From Bacteroidia bacterium (GTDB lineage: Bacteria > Bacteroidota > Bacteroidia > Chitinophagales > Chitinophagaceae): a DNA stretch of 64,000 nucleotides. The stretch is taken from the NCBI GenBank assembly GCA_030429205.1, contig JAUICZ010000001.1:248001-312000 (forward strand). Direction: 5' to 3'. The position numbers and the translations under genes were made by a program. Below, piece after piece: positions 32,441 to 42,930 of the stretch; the first letter of the stretch is position 1; every line of letters begins with the position of its first letter. The notes beneath the pieces were generated by a model, which did no database searches, was not told the DNA's origin, and saw only the letters and a list, made by a program, of their open reading frames with translations.

Positions 32441-33355
32441 CTATTTAGCGTCTAAAATGATATTGCCGTTTTTGCCACTGCCCAATAACACCATTTTTGC
32501 ATTATCAGAAGTTGCTAAATCGCGCAAGGCTTTTATTTGTTCGTACTTTAACTGCTTGTCTGTAAGGTTGGTGCTGATGATACGCTGATAATCTGCGATA
32601 CCTTGAGCTTCTACACGTTTACGTTCTGCCTCTTGCTTTTCTTTCTGTAGAACGAATTGCATTTTTTGTGCTTCTTGTTCTGCATTTATCTTTTGCTCAA
32701 TTGCCTGTTTTACAGAAGATGGCAGGGTGATGTTTCGGATCAATAGATTCTCTACTAACAATCCGCGCTTTTTAAATTCTTCCTCAATGCTGTTATAGAT
32801 CAAGTCTTGAAACTCATCCCTTTTACTAGAGTACAAGGCAACAGCATTATAGTTTACAGCGTTGTCACGAATTTTAGTGCGTGCTATCGGACGAACGATC
32901 TTGTCTTCATAGTCCAGTCCTATTTTATCAATTAGCTGCGGTGCATCACCGGCAATAACGCGATACAATACCGTTAAATCTATTATCACCTCCAAACCAT
33001 CGGCAGACAATGTTCTGATAGCATCATCACCCCTCTGGCGGCCTTCGGTATGAATACCGCTCATGGTATAATTCATGGTACGTATATCCACCTCTATTAC
33101 TTCTACTAAAGGATTAACCAAATGCAAACCACTGGTTAAAGCTGTCTTCTGCACTTTACCGAACAACTTCTGTACCCCTACATGCCCTGCATCTATTTGC
33201 ACAACACTTGCTGTTAATGCACCAATCAATAATAAGATAACACCCAGTGCTTTTGCTGCTTTTGTAAACGGCAATAGTTTACGTGCCTCCGGCCCGGCCT
33301 TCCCAATAAAAAACGATACTAATAATACTAATACTCCTAATGCTACAAATCCCAT
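32441..33355 (-). CDS. Prohibitin/SPFH family membrane protein
   Basis: 304 aa. Two N-terminal hydrophobic segments (2-18 and 36-52) anchor it, followed by the SPFH domain (about 53-215: DAGHVGVQKLFGKV, GLHLVNPLVEV) and a Gln/Glu/Lys-rich coiled coil (about 215-265) for ring assembly. Prohibitin-type proteins form large membrane cages that control protease access or lipid organisation. It is the first gene of the tight run to the YfiT gene. Function in this organism is not known beyond the family. Confidence 0.92.
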   Translation of the reverse strand: MGFVALGVLVLLVSFFIGKAGPEARKLLPFTKAAKALGVILLLIGALTASVVQIDAGHVGVQKLFGKVQKTALTSGLHLVNPLVEVIEVDIRTMNYTMSGIHTEGRQRGDDAIRTLSADGLEVIIDLTVLYRVIAGDAPQLIDKIGLDYEDKIVRPIARTKIRDNAVNYNAVALYSSKRDEFQDLIYNSIEEEFKKRGLLVENLLIRNITLPSSVKQAIEQKINAEQEAQKMQFVLQKEKQEAERKRVEAQGIADYQRIISTNLTDKQLKYEQIKALRDLATSDNAKMVLLGSGKNGNIILDAK

Positions 33356-33440
33356 TGTCTATAATTTTAGTATATCAAAAATACGTATCTAAAAGGTGAA
33401 AAACGAGAAATGTGTATGAACATATTGCTTACCTAAACAC

Positions 33441-33473
33441 AAAACCGCCCCTAAATATTTAAGGGGCAGTTTT
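33441..33473 (-). terminator. Terminator of the 174-aa lipoprotein gene
   Basis: AAAACCGCCCCTAA and TTAAGGGGCAGTTTT pair with one mismatch around a short loop and T-rich flanks. Confidence 0.75.
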
Positions 33474-33484
33474 GTTATTGTAGC

Positions 33485-34009
33485 TTATTTCTTAGCTCTG
33501 ATATAAAACAGATAGCCCACATGCGACCATCCAGATTTATGATCAAATACTAGCGAATCATTATTCTTGAAACCTCCTTCGTTTCTATAACTTGAAACAC
33601 CATCATATTTTTCGTAAAAAAAAGTCAAATTCCCTGCTTCATCTATTCCCCAGTTATGTTTGTATCCTGGATCCTCTATTGTATCACCTTTTCTATCTGT
33701 AATAATTATTTGTATAGCAGGCAGTACTTCAATTACAGCTTCACGATTTTCATACTTTGCAGAATCACCTATACTATATGCTACTGTAAATAACAGATCG
33801 TTAATTGTAGTATCTAATGTTGCAGCAAAATTGTAAAACTTACGTTTCAGCAGGCTCCCTTTATATACTCCAACAAATTTTTCACGGTAATCTTTCACAT
33901 TAGCTGCAGGATCTTTGGGGACAACTACTTCTTTAGCTTTCTTACATGAAACACCTATTAGCATTAGCATAAAAAGCAACAGGTTATATTTTACAAAAGG
34001 GCAAGACAT
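33485..34009 (-). CDS. Hypothetical lipoprotein, 174 aa
   Basis: An N-terminal hydrophobic segment ends in IGVSC (Cys near residue 22), a likely lipobox. The mature protein is beta-rich, with an insertion of several charged turns (TDRKGDTIEDPGYKHNWGIDE, then FFYEKYDGVSSYRN). It contains no recognised catalytic motif and resembles no family I can name. It is flanked on both sides by terminators and so is probably monocistronic. A lipocalin-like or small secreted binding protein is possible. Confidence 0.7.
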   Translation of the reverse strand: MSCPFVKYNLLLFMLMLIGVSCKKAKEVVVPKDPAANVKDYREKFVGVYKGSLLKRKFYNFAATLDTTINDLLFTVAYSIGDSAKYENREAVIEVLPAIQIIITDRKGDTIEDPGYKHNWGIDEAGNLTFFYEKYDGVSSYRNEGGFKNNDSLVFDHKSGWSHVGYLFYIRAKK

Positions 34010-34069
34010 TCAAAATATTTAAATGAAAATAATCAAATTTCGTATAGCGATTGTCACCTTAATGCAAAA

Positions 34070-34093
34070 CCGCCCCGATAAAAATCGGGGCGG
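34070..34093 (-). terminator. Terminator of nrdJ
   Basis: CCGCCCCGAT and ATCGGGGCGG pair around an A-rich loop, with TTTTG following on the minus strand. Confidence 0.85.
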
Positions 34094-34133
34094 CTATTTG
34101 TATGTATCAATCACCAAAAACTATACGTGTTTG

Positions 34134-37100
34134 TTAGCTACAACCTGTGGTAGTACCACAGTTAGGGCACATATAACAAGTACCATTACGTAGCGTGATG
34201 TTTCCACAGCTGCGACACACAGGAGCATCTGCACTGGTTCCCATCATCTTCTTCACATCTGTTGATTTTTGCTCTGCGCCAACAGATACCGGTTTCGGTG
34301 CAGGAGCACTGGCTTTAGGAGCAGTTGAGCTTGGTGGCGTTATCCTTACTTGTGATAACTCCTGACGCTCTTCGGCTTCATCGCCCGATGCTACTCTTGC
34401 AGGGTCTTGTACGTGTACAAGGTCTGTACGATCTAAGTATTCATACGCCAATAAGCGGAAAATAAAGTCTAGTACAGAAGTAGCCGATTTAATGTTCGGA
34501 TGCTCTACTATACCTGCCGGCTCAAAGCGAGTAAAAGTGAACTTATCTACATATTCCTCTAACGGAACACCATATTGTAAACCTACCGATACTGCTATGG
34601 CAAAGCTATTCATTAAGCTACGCATAGTAGCACCTTCTTTGGCCATATCCAGGAATATCTCACCCAGCGTACCATCGTTATATTCACCCGTACGTACGAA
34701 CATTGGCTGCCCGCCTACTTTTGCTTTAATAGTATAACCACGGCGTTTTGCAGGTAGCTGCTTGCGCTCAACTATTCGGCTCAGTTTACGTTTCAATTGA
34801 GTGTCAGGGCTGGCCTGCATACGCTTACTCATCTCTTCCAACAACTCGTCTACTGTAAGCTTACTCAAATCTATGATCTGGCTGTCTGCTTCTACTGTTA
34901 CTGCTTCTGCATCTTTAGCATCACCATCTTTTTCTTTCTTCTTCTTATCGCTCTTATTGCTTAACGGCTGGCTTAGTTTAGAACCATCACGATATAAAGC
35001 ACAAGCTTTGATACCCAACTGCCAGCTTAAGTAGTAGCAATCTTTTATCTCATCAACAGTCGCCTCATGCGGTAAGTTGATCGTTTTAGATATTGCACCA
35101 CTGATGAATGGCTGTGTTGCGCCCATCATGCGGATGTGACCGTGTGCGTGAATGTAACGCTCACCTTTTTTACCACATTTGTTTGCACAATCAAATACAG
35201 GCAAGTGCTCTTCTTTCAAGTAAGGCGCACCTTCTACCATCATAGTACCACATACATAATCGTTCGCTTCTTCTATCTGCTCGTCTGTAAAACCAAACGC
35301 TTCAAGCAGGTTAAAGTCAGGTGCAAAATATTGCTCAGGAGTAAAGCCTAAACGTTTCATACACTCTTCGCCCAAAGTATAAGCGTTGAATACGAAACCT
35401 ATTTCAAATGCACTTTCTACAGCTGCATCCAGTTTCTTCAACTCTTCAGACATCAAGCCTTTTTCGCTTAACGACTGATGGTTGATGTGTGGTGCTCCTG
35501 CAAATGTCGCATGACCTTTTGCGTAATTAACGATCGCGTCGATCTCATTCTTTTTATAACCCAAATGCTTTAATGCCTGAGGGATAGACTGGTTGATGAT
35601 CTTGAAGTAACCACCACCAGATAGTTTCTTAAACTTAACCAGTGCAAAGTCCGGCTCGATACCTGTAGTATCGCAATCCATTACCAAACCAATTGTTCCG
35701 GTAGGTGCAATAACTGTAGCCTGTGCGTTGCGGTAACCATGCTTTTCACCCATTTGTACTGCTTCATCCCATGCTTTGGTAGCAGCTTTCAATAAGTAGT
35801 CAGGGCAATACTTAGCGTTGATACCCATTGGCTTAGTTTCTAAACCTTCGTAAGCATCTGTAGCATCGTATGCTGCTGCACGGTGGTTACGCATTACGCG
35901 CATCATGTGCTCTTTATTCTCTTCGAAACGAGCAAATGCGCCAAGCGATTCTGCCATCTCTGCAGAAGTACGGTATGCAACACCATTCATGATAGCTGTG
36001 ATAGCTCCACCAATAGCACGAGCTTCTTCACTATCATAAGGGATACCACTTACCATTAGCATAGAACCAAGGTTTGCGTAACCCAAGCCAAGTGTACGAT
36101 AGTCGTAGCTTAACTGTGCCACTTCCGGAGAAGGGAACTGAGCCATCAATACAGATATCTCCAGTACCACTGTCCATAAACGAACACCATATTCAAAACC
36201 TGCTACATCAAATTCACATGTATCTTCGTTAAAGTAACGACGTAAGTTGTGCGATGCTAGGTTACAAGCTGTATTATCTAAGAACATGTATTCTGAACAT
36301 GGGTTAGACGCATTAATACGTCCACCCTCAGGACATGTATGCCACTCGTTAATTGTAGTATCATACTGTGTACCCGGATCTGCACAACGCCATGCAGAGT
36401 AAGCTATCTTCTCCCACATTTCTTTTGCAGGCATGCTCTTCATTACCTCTCCGGTGCTACGCGCTGTCATATCCCAATCTTCGTTGTTTGTTAAACGACG
36501 GAAGAACTCGTTTGGTATACGTACAGAGTTGTTTGAGTTTTGACCAGAAACAGTACGATAAGCTTCACCTTCATAGTCAGAAGCATAACCCGCAGCAATA
36601 AGTGCAGCTACTTTTTTCTCTTCTTCAACTTTCCAATCGATGAACTCTACAACCTCAGGGTGATCAAGATCAAGACACACCATTTTAGCAGCACGGCGTG
36701 TTGTACCACCACTCTTTATAGCACCTGCAGAACGGTCACCGATTTTCAAGAAACTCATTAAGCCGCTAGATGTACCACCACCACTTAATTGCTCACCTTC
36801 TGCACGGATGTTTGAGAAATTGGTACCTACACCAGAACCGTATTTAAAGATACGTGCCTCGCGTACCCATAGATCCATGATACCACCTTCATTTACCAAA
36901 TCATCATCAACACTTAGTATAAAACAAGCGTGTGGTTGCGGACGCTCATATGCATTTTTAGAACGCTCCAACTCACCTGTAACAGGGTCTATATAATAGT
37001 GCCCTTGTGGTTTACCTGTAATATCATAAGAGTTGTGTAATCCTGTATTGAACCATTGTGGCGAGTTTGGTGCACAGCTTTGGTTTAAGATGCTATATAC

Positions 37101-37469
37101 TAGCTCATCATAAAACACCTGACCATCTTGCTTGCTTGCAAAGTAGCCATATTGCTGCCCCCATGTTCTCCAGCAATCTGCAAGACGGTGTGCAACTTGT
37201 TTGATAGAGCCTTCTCTGCCAAGGCTACCATCTTCTTGCGGAACGCCTGCCTTACGGAAATACTTTTGAGCAAGTATGTCTGTAGCTATTTGTGACCAAT
37301 GTTGCGGAACTTCAACATCTGTCATTTCAAAAACCTTCTCACCATTCGGGTTACGAATTACCGACGTTCGGTAGTCATACTCGAACATATCATACGGGCT
37401 TACACCGTCCTTTGTGTAATGCCTGGAGAAACTGAGCCCCTTACCTTTTCTGGTTTTTGCTACTGCCAT
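34134..37469 (-). CDS. nrdJ: Adenosylcobalamin-dependent ribonucleoside-diphosphate reductase (class II)
   Basis: 1111 aa. It makes deoxyribonucleotides using coenzyme B12 and works with or without oxygen. Active-site pieces are seen in order: NQSCAPNSPQWFNTGL, KYGSGVGTNFSNIRAEGE, the NASNPCSEYMFLDNTACNLASHNL block with the catalytic cysteine, and VIAPTGTIGLVMDCDT. The C-terminal third carries the TSCPD domain (about 915-1020) and a Cys-rich zinc-ribbon tail (CRSCGN, CYMCPNCG, CS) that re-reduces the active site. There is no ATP cone at the N-terminus. It is monocistronic between its terminator and a 316-bp gap. Confidence 0.95.
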   Translation of the reverse strand: MAVAKTRKGKGLSFSRHYTKDGVSPYDMFEYDYRTSVIRNPNGEKVFEMTDVEVPQHWSQIATDILAQKYFRKAGVPQEDGSLGREGSIKQVAHRLADCWRTWGQQYGYFASKQDGQVFYDELVYSILNQSCAPNSPQWFNTGLHNSYDITGKPQGHYYIDPVTGELERSKNAYERPQPHACFILSVDDDLVNEGGIMDLWVREARIFKYGSGVGTNFSNIRAEGEQLSGGGTSSGLMSFLKIGDRSAGAIKSGGTTRRAAKMVCLDLDHPEVVEFIDWKVEEEKKVAALIAAGYASDYEGEAYRTVSGQNSNNSVRIPNEFFRRLTNNEDWDMTARSTGEVMKSMPAKEMWEKIAYSAWRCADPGTQYDTTINEWHTCPEGGRINASNPCSEYMFLDNTACNLASHNLRRYFNEDTCEFDVAGFEYGVRLWTVVLEISVLMAQFPSPEVAQLSYDYRTLGLGYANLGSMLMVSGIPYDSEEARAIGGAITAIMNGVAYRTSAEMAESLGAFARFEENKEHMMRVMRNHRAAAYDATDAYEGLETKPMGINAKYCPDYLLKAATKAWDEAVQMGEKHGYRNAQATVIAPTGTIGLVMDCDTTGIEPDFALVKFKKLSGGGYFKIINQSIPQALKHLGYKKNEIDAIVNYAKGHATFAGAPHINHQSLSEKGLMSEELKKLDAAVESAFEIGFVFNAYTLGEECMKRLGFTPEQYFAPDFNLLEAFGFTDEQIEEANDYVCGTMMVEGAPYLKEEHLPVFDCANKCGKKGERYIHAHGHIRMMGATQPFISGAISKTINLPHEATVDEIKDCYYLSWQLGIKACALYRDGSKLSQPLSNKSDKKKKEKDGDAKDAEAVTVEADSQIIDLSKLTVDELLEEMSKRMQASPDTQLKRKLSRIVERKQLPAKRRGYTIKAKVGGQPMFVRTGEYNDGTLGEIFLDMAKEGATMRSLMNSFAIAVSVGLQYGVPLEEYVDKFTFTRFEPAGIVEHPNIKSATSVLDFIFRLLAYEYLDRTDLVHVQDPARVASGDEAEERQELSQVRITPPSSTAPKASAPAPKPVSVGAEQKSTDVKKMMGTSADAPVCRSCGNITLRNGTCYMCPNCGTTTGCS

Positions 37470-37727
37470 GGGTATTAAAATATTTTGCGTTAAGAAATGT
37501 TACTTTTCTGTAAAGAAGTAGACAACGAAAGTATTTAAAACTGCCATTCGTGAAGAAATTAAAAACCCACTGTTTGTGGATAAAGAATGTGCAATTCTAA
37601 GACGGTTGATTTTCAAGCCTTTTCCCCTCATTGGTCTGATTCATCACAAAAAACATCTTGACTTTTTAATGATTTTTCCTTATATGTTGTACAGCACAAA
37701 ATTAAGGAATTTAAAACTTCTATAACG
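37470..37727. other. Gene-free upstream region of nrdJ
   Basis: No credible coding frame. It should hold the nrdJ promoter (a TACTTTCG resembling a -7 element is on the minus strand around 37527-37534). I looked for a cobalamin riboswitch core and for NrdR-box repeats and found neither by eye. Repeats here are limited to short A/T runs. Confidence 0.5.
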
Positions 37728-37758
37728 CAATACGGGCAGCCAATGGCTGCCCGTATTG
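37728..37758 (-). terminator. 14-bp perfect hairpin, probable terminator
   Basis: CAATACGGGCAGCC and GGCTGCCCGTATTG pair exactly around a 3-nt loop, 28 bp after the end of the first GEVED gene. The T-run after it is weak. Confidence 0.65.
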
Positions 37759-37785
37759 ATTGCAAAATATTTAGACTTAATATTC

Positions 37786-40158
37786 TTATTGTATTACTAG
37801 CTTACGGATAAGCTTGTTACCATCTGCATATAACTCTACAAAGTATACACCAGCCGGTTGAGAAGACAAGTTGATCGACTCGTTAAACTCACCTGTCTGC
37901 ACTTTGTATGCTTCCTCAAATACTGTTTGACCTGTAATATTCGTGATCACTAAATTCACATCATCAATTATTGATGAGCTGTTGAACTGAACATTGAATA
38001 TTCCTTGCGTTGGGTTAGGATATAAACCGAAACCAGACAACCCTTGTATTTGACCTACAGACTCTGGTATTTTATTACGGAAGATCACCATAAAGTCTTC
38101 TGTCTCACCTGAAGTGTAACCACCACAAGCCTCATCAGAAGGAACGTTAGGACCCACATCGTTATTTAATATTACTCTTAACCCTGTTGGCACATCCGTT
38201 ATAACGGTTTTCGGTATTTGAACATTATCAATTAAAGTGTAATTACCGATTGAAGAGAAGCCTGTGTATACACGCTCGTTAGGGATATCATACTCATGGT
38301 CATTATCAAAGTCCATGAATATCGTGATCTTCGCATCACCATGTTCTACTGATTTCATAGTATGGTATACATAGAAAGAATACAAACTATCAATAAACAT
38401 CTCTGCAGGTTTATCGTCAGTATGATCTGTACGAGGAAGAACAGCATTAGGATTAAGCACGTGCGGGCCACCATTGTTCGTATTAATAGTAGCGATCGTA
38501 ACACCACCGATATCACTAGTATCAGCAGAAACGCCACCTAATGCTTTACTATAGCAGTAACATTTATAACCAGGCTTACTATTCACCAGAGTTGGCGAAG
38601 AATATGATGTATCTGTAGTAGCCGGACAAATAGTTCTTAATCTATAATATAGCGGTTGACCAGTAAATATTCGTTGTAATGTATCCTTGCCTGTACTATT
38701 CGGCACGTTAAACCAGCTTACATTGTCTCCAGACACTTCCCAAGCTATATTATATGCAGAACGATCTTTCTGATAAGTCGTATCTGTCAAAGTATACTCG
38801 TAGTCTTTACACATTGATGTATCTGTAGAAGACACAATACCTGCAGCAACCGGGCCGTCACAAGGACGGTGACAGATTTCTACTATATAATCTTCAATCT
38901 CTCCCTGTCCGTCTAGCGTATCACAAGGAGCAAGCTTGATTGTGTCTTCGCTTACTACAATACGCATACCTGTATAACCTATAGCTGCACTAGTAGGTAT
39001 TTTATAATCTATTTGTGCTACTTCTGGTGGGTTACCTGTACCGTTTATCGCCTTGATAGCTACACGCTCTGTATTAGGATTGTATGCACCATCTCTGTTT
39101 AAATCGATGTATACATGCGCTACGGTTGATGTTAAGCTTGATGTAGTATGCGCTTGAGTGATGATAAACCTATACGTTGTATCTCTGTACAAACAAGGCC
39201 ATGCAACACTATCCTGATAGGTTGAGTATACTTTATTTGCCTCGCTATTATTGTATAGCGGAGTTGTGATACCCGTTGTAAGAGGAGCTGTTGTAATAAC
39301 AGTATCTCCCGATGTCATATTAATCACTTTCAGGTTACCAACATCTGCACCTGCATCGCTTCTCACTTGAGTTTCACAATAGCAATAATAGAATGGAGCA
39401 ATGCTTACTTTATGTACAGGAGTAGTCCATGAATAACTATTATTTCTACATTTAACAGTTAGTCTGTAATACTTAGCTGCGGTAATAGAATCTGTGATAC
39501 CACCTGTAGTAGTATCTACAACACCAGGATAGTTAGACCATGTTGTTCCATTAAATGAAAACTCATACTTATAATCAGCATCAGCGTAGAAACTATCCGG
39601 TTTGATCGTGAACTTTCTCTTTGGACATACTTGAGTAGGACCATTTAGAGATGTTTTAGGTGTATCTGTACATGGATAACCAGCTTCAAATATGATTGTC
39701 ATCACCTGAGTAGGTGCACCACATGTTGCAGTATTAACACCACCCCAGTTAAGGTTAGTGATACACGGCCTTAAAATATAACCGGGGTTAGGACAGTTTG
39801 AACCACTACACATTGATGGCGGATCTACCCATGTTTCACCGTTGTATCTGTTACAAACAGACCATACGTGGCCATTTGCTGTCGGCGAAATGTATGCTGA
39901 CGCATTTTTAATGGCCAATGCCATATTATTCACAATAGTTCTGTCGGTACAAACCAACCCTGTCTGGTCGAAAGTACCTTTAATAATCATCCTCAGATAT
40001 ACTCCGGGGTTCAGTTGGTTTCGGAATGCATTCCAGTTGTTACACTGTGTTGTTGCGGTTTGCCCATTTGTATGGGTTTCCGAATACATTACCGTTTGCG
40101 CATTAGATATACCTGCCTGCGACAACAATAAAATGGCGATGAATACAATTTTTTTCAT
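37786..40158 (-). CDS. T9SS surface protein with two GEVED domains (paralogue 1)
   Basis: 790 aa. Signal peptide 1-20. An N-terminal module unique to this copy (21-160; Cys-rich, NNWNAFRNQLNPGVYLRMII) is followed by a shared region from CTDTPKTS onwards: an Ig-like part, GEVED domain 1 (VYIDLNRDGAYNPNTERV ... GEIEDYIVEI), a second Ig-like part, GEVED domain 2 (IFMDFDNDHEYDIPNERVY ... GETEDFMVIF), and a type A T9SS sorting domain (GFGLYPNPTQGIFNVQF ... KLVIQ). It should be secreted through the outer membrane and attached to the surface. The Asp/Asn-rich DxNxDG loops may bind calcium. Role: probably adhesion. Confidence 0.88.
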   Translation of the reverse strand: MKKIVFIAILLLSQAGISNAQTVMYSETHTNGQTATTQCNNWNAFRNQLNPGVYLRMIIKGTFDQTGLVCTDRTIVNNMALAIKNASAYISPTANGHVWSVCNRYNGETWVDPPSMCSGSNCPNPGYILRPCITNLNWGGVNTATCGAPTQVMTIIFEAGYPCTDTPKTSLNGPTQVCPKRKFTIKPDSFYADADYKYEFSFNGTTWSNYPGVVDTTTGGITDSITAAKYYRLTVKCRNNSYSWTTPVHKVSIAPFYYCYCETQVRSDAGADVGNLKVINMTSGDTVITTAPLTTGITTPLYNNSEANKVYSTYQDSVAWPCLYRDTTYRFIITQAHTTSSLTSTVAHVYIDLNRDGAYNPNTERVAIKAINGTGNPPEVAQIDYKIPTSAAIGYTGMRIVVSEDTIKLAPCDTLDGQGEIEDYIVEICHRPCDGPVAAGIVSSTDTSMCKDYEYTLTDTTYQKDRSAYNIAWEVSGDNVSWFNVPNSTGKDTLQRIFTGQPLYYRLRTICPATTDTSYSSPTLVNSKPGYKCYCYSKALGGVSADTSDIGGVTIATINTNNGGPHVLNPNAVLPRTDHTDDKPAEMFIDSLYSFYVYHTMKSVEHGDAKITIFMDFDNDHEYDIPNERVYTGFSSIGNYTLIDNVQIPKTVITDVPTGLRVILNNDVGPNVPSDEACGGYTSGETEDFMVIFRNKIPESVGQIQGLSGFGLYPNPTQGIFNVQFNSSSIIDDVNLVITNITGQTVFEEAYKVQTGEFNESINLSSQPAGVYFVELYADGNKLIRKLVIQ

Positions 40159-40258
40159 AAATATCGTGTTAAACTAACCCATGTTAATCTCCAATTAATT
40201 GAAATTTAACTATGCTAATATAGTGAAAATGTGCTGTTTCAATGTATAGACATAAAAA

Positions 40259-40284
40259 ATACCCGCGACGTTGGTCGCGGGTAT
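40259..40284 (-). terminator. Terminator of GEVED paralogue 2
   Basis: ATACCCGCGAC, loop GTTG, GTCGCGGGTAT, then a T-run on the minus strand. Confidence 0.9.
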
Positions 40285-40311
40285 TGCTTTTAATTAAAAT
40301 CTCTAAAAATA

Positions 40312-42774
40312 TTATTTGATCACCAGCCTCCTGATCAGCTTCTGACCATCTGCTTGAATTTCAACTATATAAACGCCTGTAGGCTTGCCTGTTAAGTCTA
40401 TTTCTTTACTAAATACGCCACTTTGAGGTTTATAGCTGTCCTGATAAATTAATTGTCCCGTAACATTGGTGATCCTTAGTTGAAGATCGTCTATAGCAGC
40501 ATCTGTATTAAACTGTATGCTAAACTGACCATTATTAGGGTTAGGGTAAATACCAAAACCGGTTAGCTTGGCAATATTATTAATGTCGTCAGGCACTTTA
40601 TTACGGAAAATCACCATAAAGTCTTCTGTTTCTCCTGAAACGTAACCACCACAAGCTTCATCAGATGGTATATTAGGCCCCACATCATTATTAAGTATAA
40701 CCCTTAAACCTGTTGGGACATCTGTTATGGCCGTTTTCGGTATTTGAATGTTGTCTATTAATGTATAATTACCAATTGAAGTAAAACCGGTATATATTCT
40801 TTCTGCAGGCACATCATATTCATGATCGTTATCGAAGTCCATGAAAATTGTCACTTTCGAATCGCCATGTTCTTTAACATTCATAGTATGATAAACATAA
40901 AAACTATACAAGCTATCTACATATATATTGGTAGGGTTATCATCTGTATGGTCTGTACGTGGTCTTACTGCCTGTGCATTTAGCAAGTGCGGACCGCCAT
41001 TATATGTTGATATTCCGGCAATTGTAATTCCACCGATATCACTTGTATCAGAAGCCCCTCCGATTGCCTTACTGTAGCAATAACATTTATAACCGGGTTT
41101 TACATTGATTTTAGTAGACGACGTATATGTCGTGTCTTGAGTTCCCGGACAAACCATTCTTACCCGATAATATAAAGGCTGCCCCGTAAACACCCTTTGT
41201 AGCGTATCCTTTTTTGTACTATTAGCAATATTGAACCAAGAAATATCATCACCTGAAATTTGCCAATCCCATGTAAACTGAGATCTGTTCTTCTGATATG
41301 TTGTATCTGTAAGTGTGTACTCATAACTATTACACATCGATGTATCTGTAGAAACTACAACACCGGCATTCAACGGCCCATCACATGGCCTGTGACATAT
41401 CTCGACAATATAGTCTTCAACCTCTCCCTCACCAGTAAGCGTATCACAAGGTGCTACTTTGATCGTATCTTCGCTGACTATTACACGCATACCGGTATAA
41501 CCAATTGAAGCGGAACCAGGTATTTTGTAATCAATCTCTGCAACCTCTGGCGGATTACCGGTACCATCTATAGCCTTAATAGCAACTCGTTCTGAATTAG
41601 GGTTGTATACACCATCTCTGTTTAGATCTATATACACATGCGCTACTGTTGAAGTTAAGCTGGAAGAGGTATGAGCCTGTGTTATGATAAACTTATACGT
41701 AGTATCTCTGTATAAGCATGGCCATGCCAGACTATCATGGTAAGATGAATAAACCTTGTTTGCATCTTTGTTATTGTATAATGGGCTTACTATGCCTGTT
41801 GAGAGCGGAACTGTAGAGACTACAGTATCGCCGGATGTCATATTAATCACCTTCAGGTTACCAATATCTGCCCCTCCATCATTAGTTACTTTATTATCGC
41901 AATAGCAGTAATAAAATGGCGCTATTGCTACTTTATGGGCTGATGTTGTGTACGTTTTATTATCGCCATTACAAGTAATAATACATCTGTACCATTTATC
42001 AACTGTGATAGAATCAAATATCTGGCCTCCGTTTGAAGTATCAGGGCTACCTGTAAAATTCGACCAGCTGGCGCCATTATTATAAGAATATTGCCATTTA
42101 TAAGATAAACCTGTAAGCACAGGATCAAGCCTTAGATAAAACCTCTTATTCGGACATACATAGTTTGGCGCAAGCACTTTTGAAATACTAAGAGGGGTAT
42201 CAACACAAGGTATTCCGGACGAGTAGCCTATCCATCCATTAAACCTTCTGATATGAAAAGTCGGAGACGGAGCTCCTCCTCCATATCCTACATTAGAGCC
42301 TGTATTTATATGCAGTGTCCCATCTGTGTAAACATCTGCCTGAGCTCCGGATCCTGTAGTATAGTGCACCCCACCAGATGTAGGTTCTATGTAAAAGCCA
42401 TATGCCTTACCTGCCGGTATAGTAACATTAAACGCTGTTGGTATTAATTGTACGTTACCCGCTGCACCTCCTCCTGGTACAGAAACACCTGTAGCTATCT
42501 GCGTCCAGCCATTAGCAGTATTAATGGTAGGGCTACCGTTAATAGAATCAGTATTCATCCAAACATTCACTGTTGTGTTTGCATATGTTGAAACGTGTAT
42601 CTCTTCTACAGTAACCCTCTTGTTCGCTCCAACATTAAAAGAAATACCTGCACTACCATTACCACCATTTAATGGCGGCACTGTTTTTACATATTTAATA
42701 TTTTGAGCCTGCGTTAACGTACTTAGTAGTAACATCACTACCAGCAAACCCACACTATATACGCTCTTTTTCAT
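40312..42774 (-). CDS. T9SS surface protein with two GEVED domains (paralogue 2)
   Basis: 820 aa. Signal peptide 1-23. The unique N-terminal module (24-188) starts KYVKTVPPLNGGNGS and is Gly/Thr-rich with a beta-sandwich pattern (FNVTIPAGKAYGFYIEPTSG), unlike the first and third copies. From CVDTP the shared region follows: Ig-like, GEVED 1 (YIDLNRDGVYNPNSERV ... GEVEDYIVEI), Ig-like, GEVED 2 (FMDFDNDHEYDVPAERIY ... GETEDFMVIF) and the type A T9SS domain (GFGIYPNPNNGQFSIQF ... RRLVIK). The surface location is well supported; ligand unknown. Confidence 0.88.
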   Translation of the reverse strand: MKKSVYSVGLLVVMLLLSTLTQAQNIKYVKTVPPLNGGNGSAGISFNVGANKRVTVEEIHVSTYANTTVNVWMNTDSINGSPTINTANGWTQIATGVSVPGGGAAGNVQLIPTAFNVTIPAGKAYGFYIEPTSGGVHYTTGSGAQADVYTDGTLHINTGSNVGYGGGAPSPTFHIRRFNGWIGYSSGIPCVDTPLSISKVLAPNYVCPNKRFYLRLDPVLTGLSYKWQYSYNNGASWSNFTGSPDTSNGGQIFDSITVDKWYRCIITCNGDNKTYTTSAHKVAIAPFYYCYCDNKVTNDGGADIGNLKVINMTSGDTVVSTVPLSTGIVSPLYNNKDANKVYSSYHDSLAWPCLYRDTTYKFIITQAHTSSSLTSTVAHVYIDLNRDGVYNPNSERVAIKAIDGTGNPPEVAEIDYKIPGSASIGYTGMRVIVSEDTIKVAPCDTLTGEGEVEDYIVEICHRPCDGPLNAGVVVSTDTSMCNSYEYTLTDTTYQKNRSQFTWDWQISGDDISWFNIANSTKKDTLQRVFTGQPLYYRVRMVCPGTQDTTYTSSTKINVKPGYKCYCYSKAIGGASDTSDIGGITIAGISTYNGGPHLLNAQAVRPRTDHTDDNPTNIYVDSLYSFYVYHTMNVKEHGDSKVTIFMDFDNDHEYDVPAERIYTGFTSIGNYTLIDNIQIPKTAITDVPTGLRVILNNDVGPNIPSDEACGGYVSGETEDFMVIFRNKVPDDINNIAKLTGFGIYPNPNNGQFSIQFNTDAAIDDLQLRITNVTGQLIYQDSYKPQSGVFSKEIDLTGKPTGVYIVEIQADGQKLIRRLVIK

Positions 42775-42930
42775 AAGTTAAAACAATAAAATTTGAACAA
42801 ATAGTAACCATATGCAATATCAGAAATTGCTCACTATATATTGACCCTAAGTCCATTATAATAGCATTAAAGAGGCAGCTTCTAATTAATAGCACCTTAA
42901 ATAGGCATGTTTTTTTAACCCACAGACAAT

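Noticed and set aside
37470-37785. Possible cobalamin riboswitch before the B12-dependent reductase
   Set aside because: I could not find the conserved core by eye on the minus strand. A covariance search would be needed to settle it.
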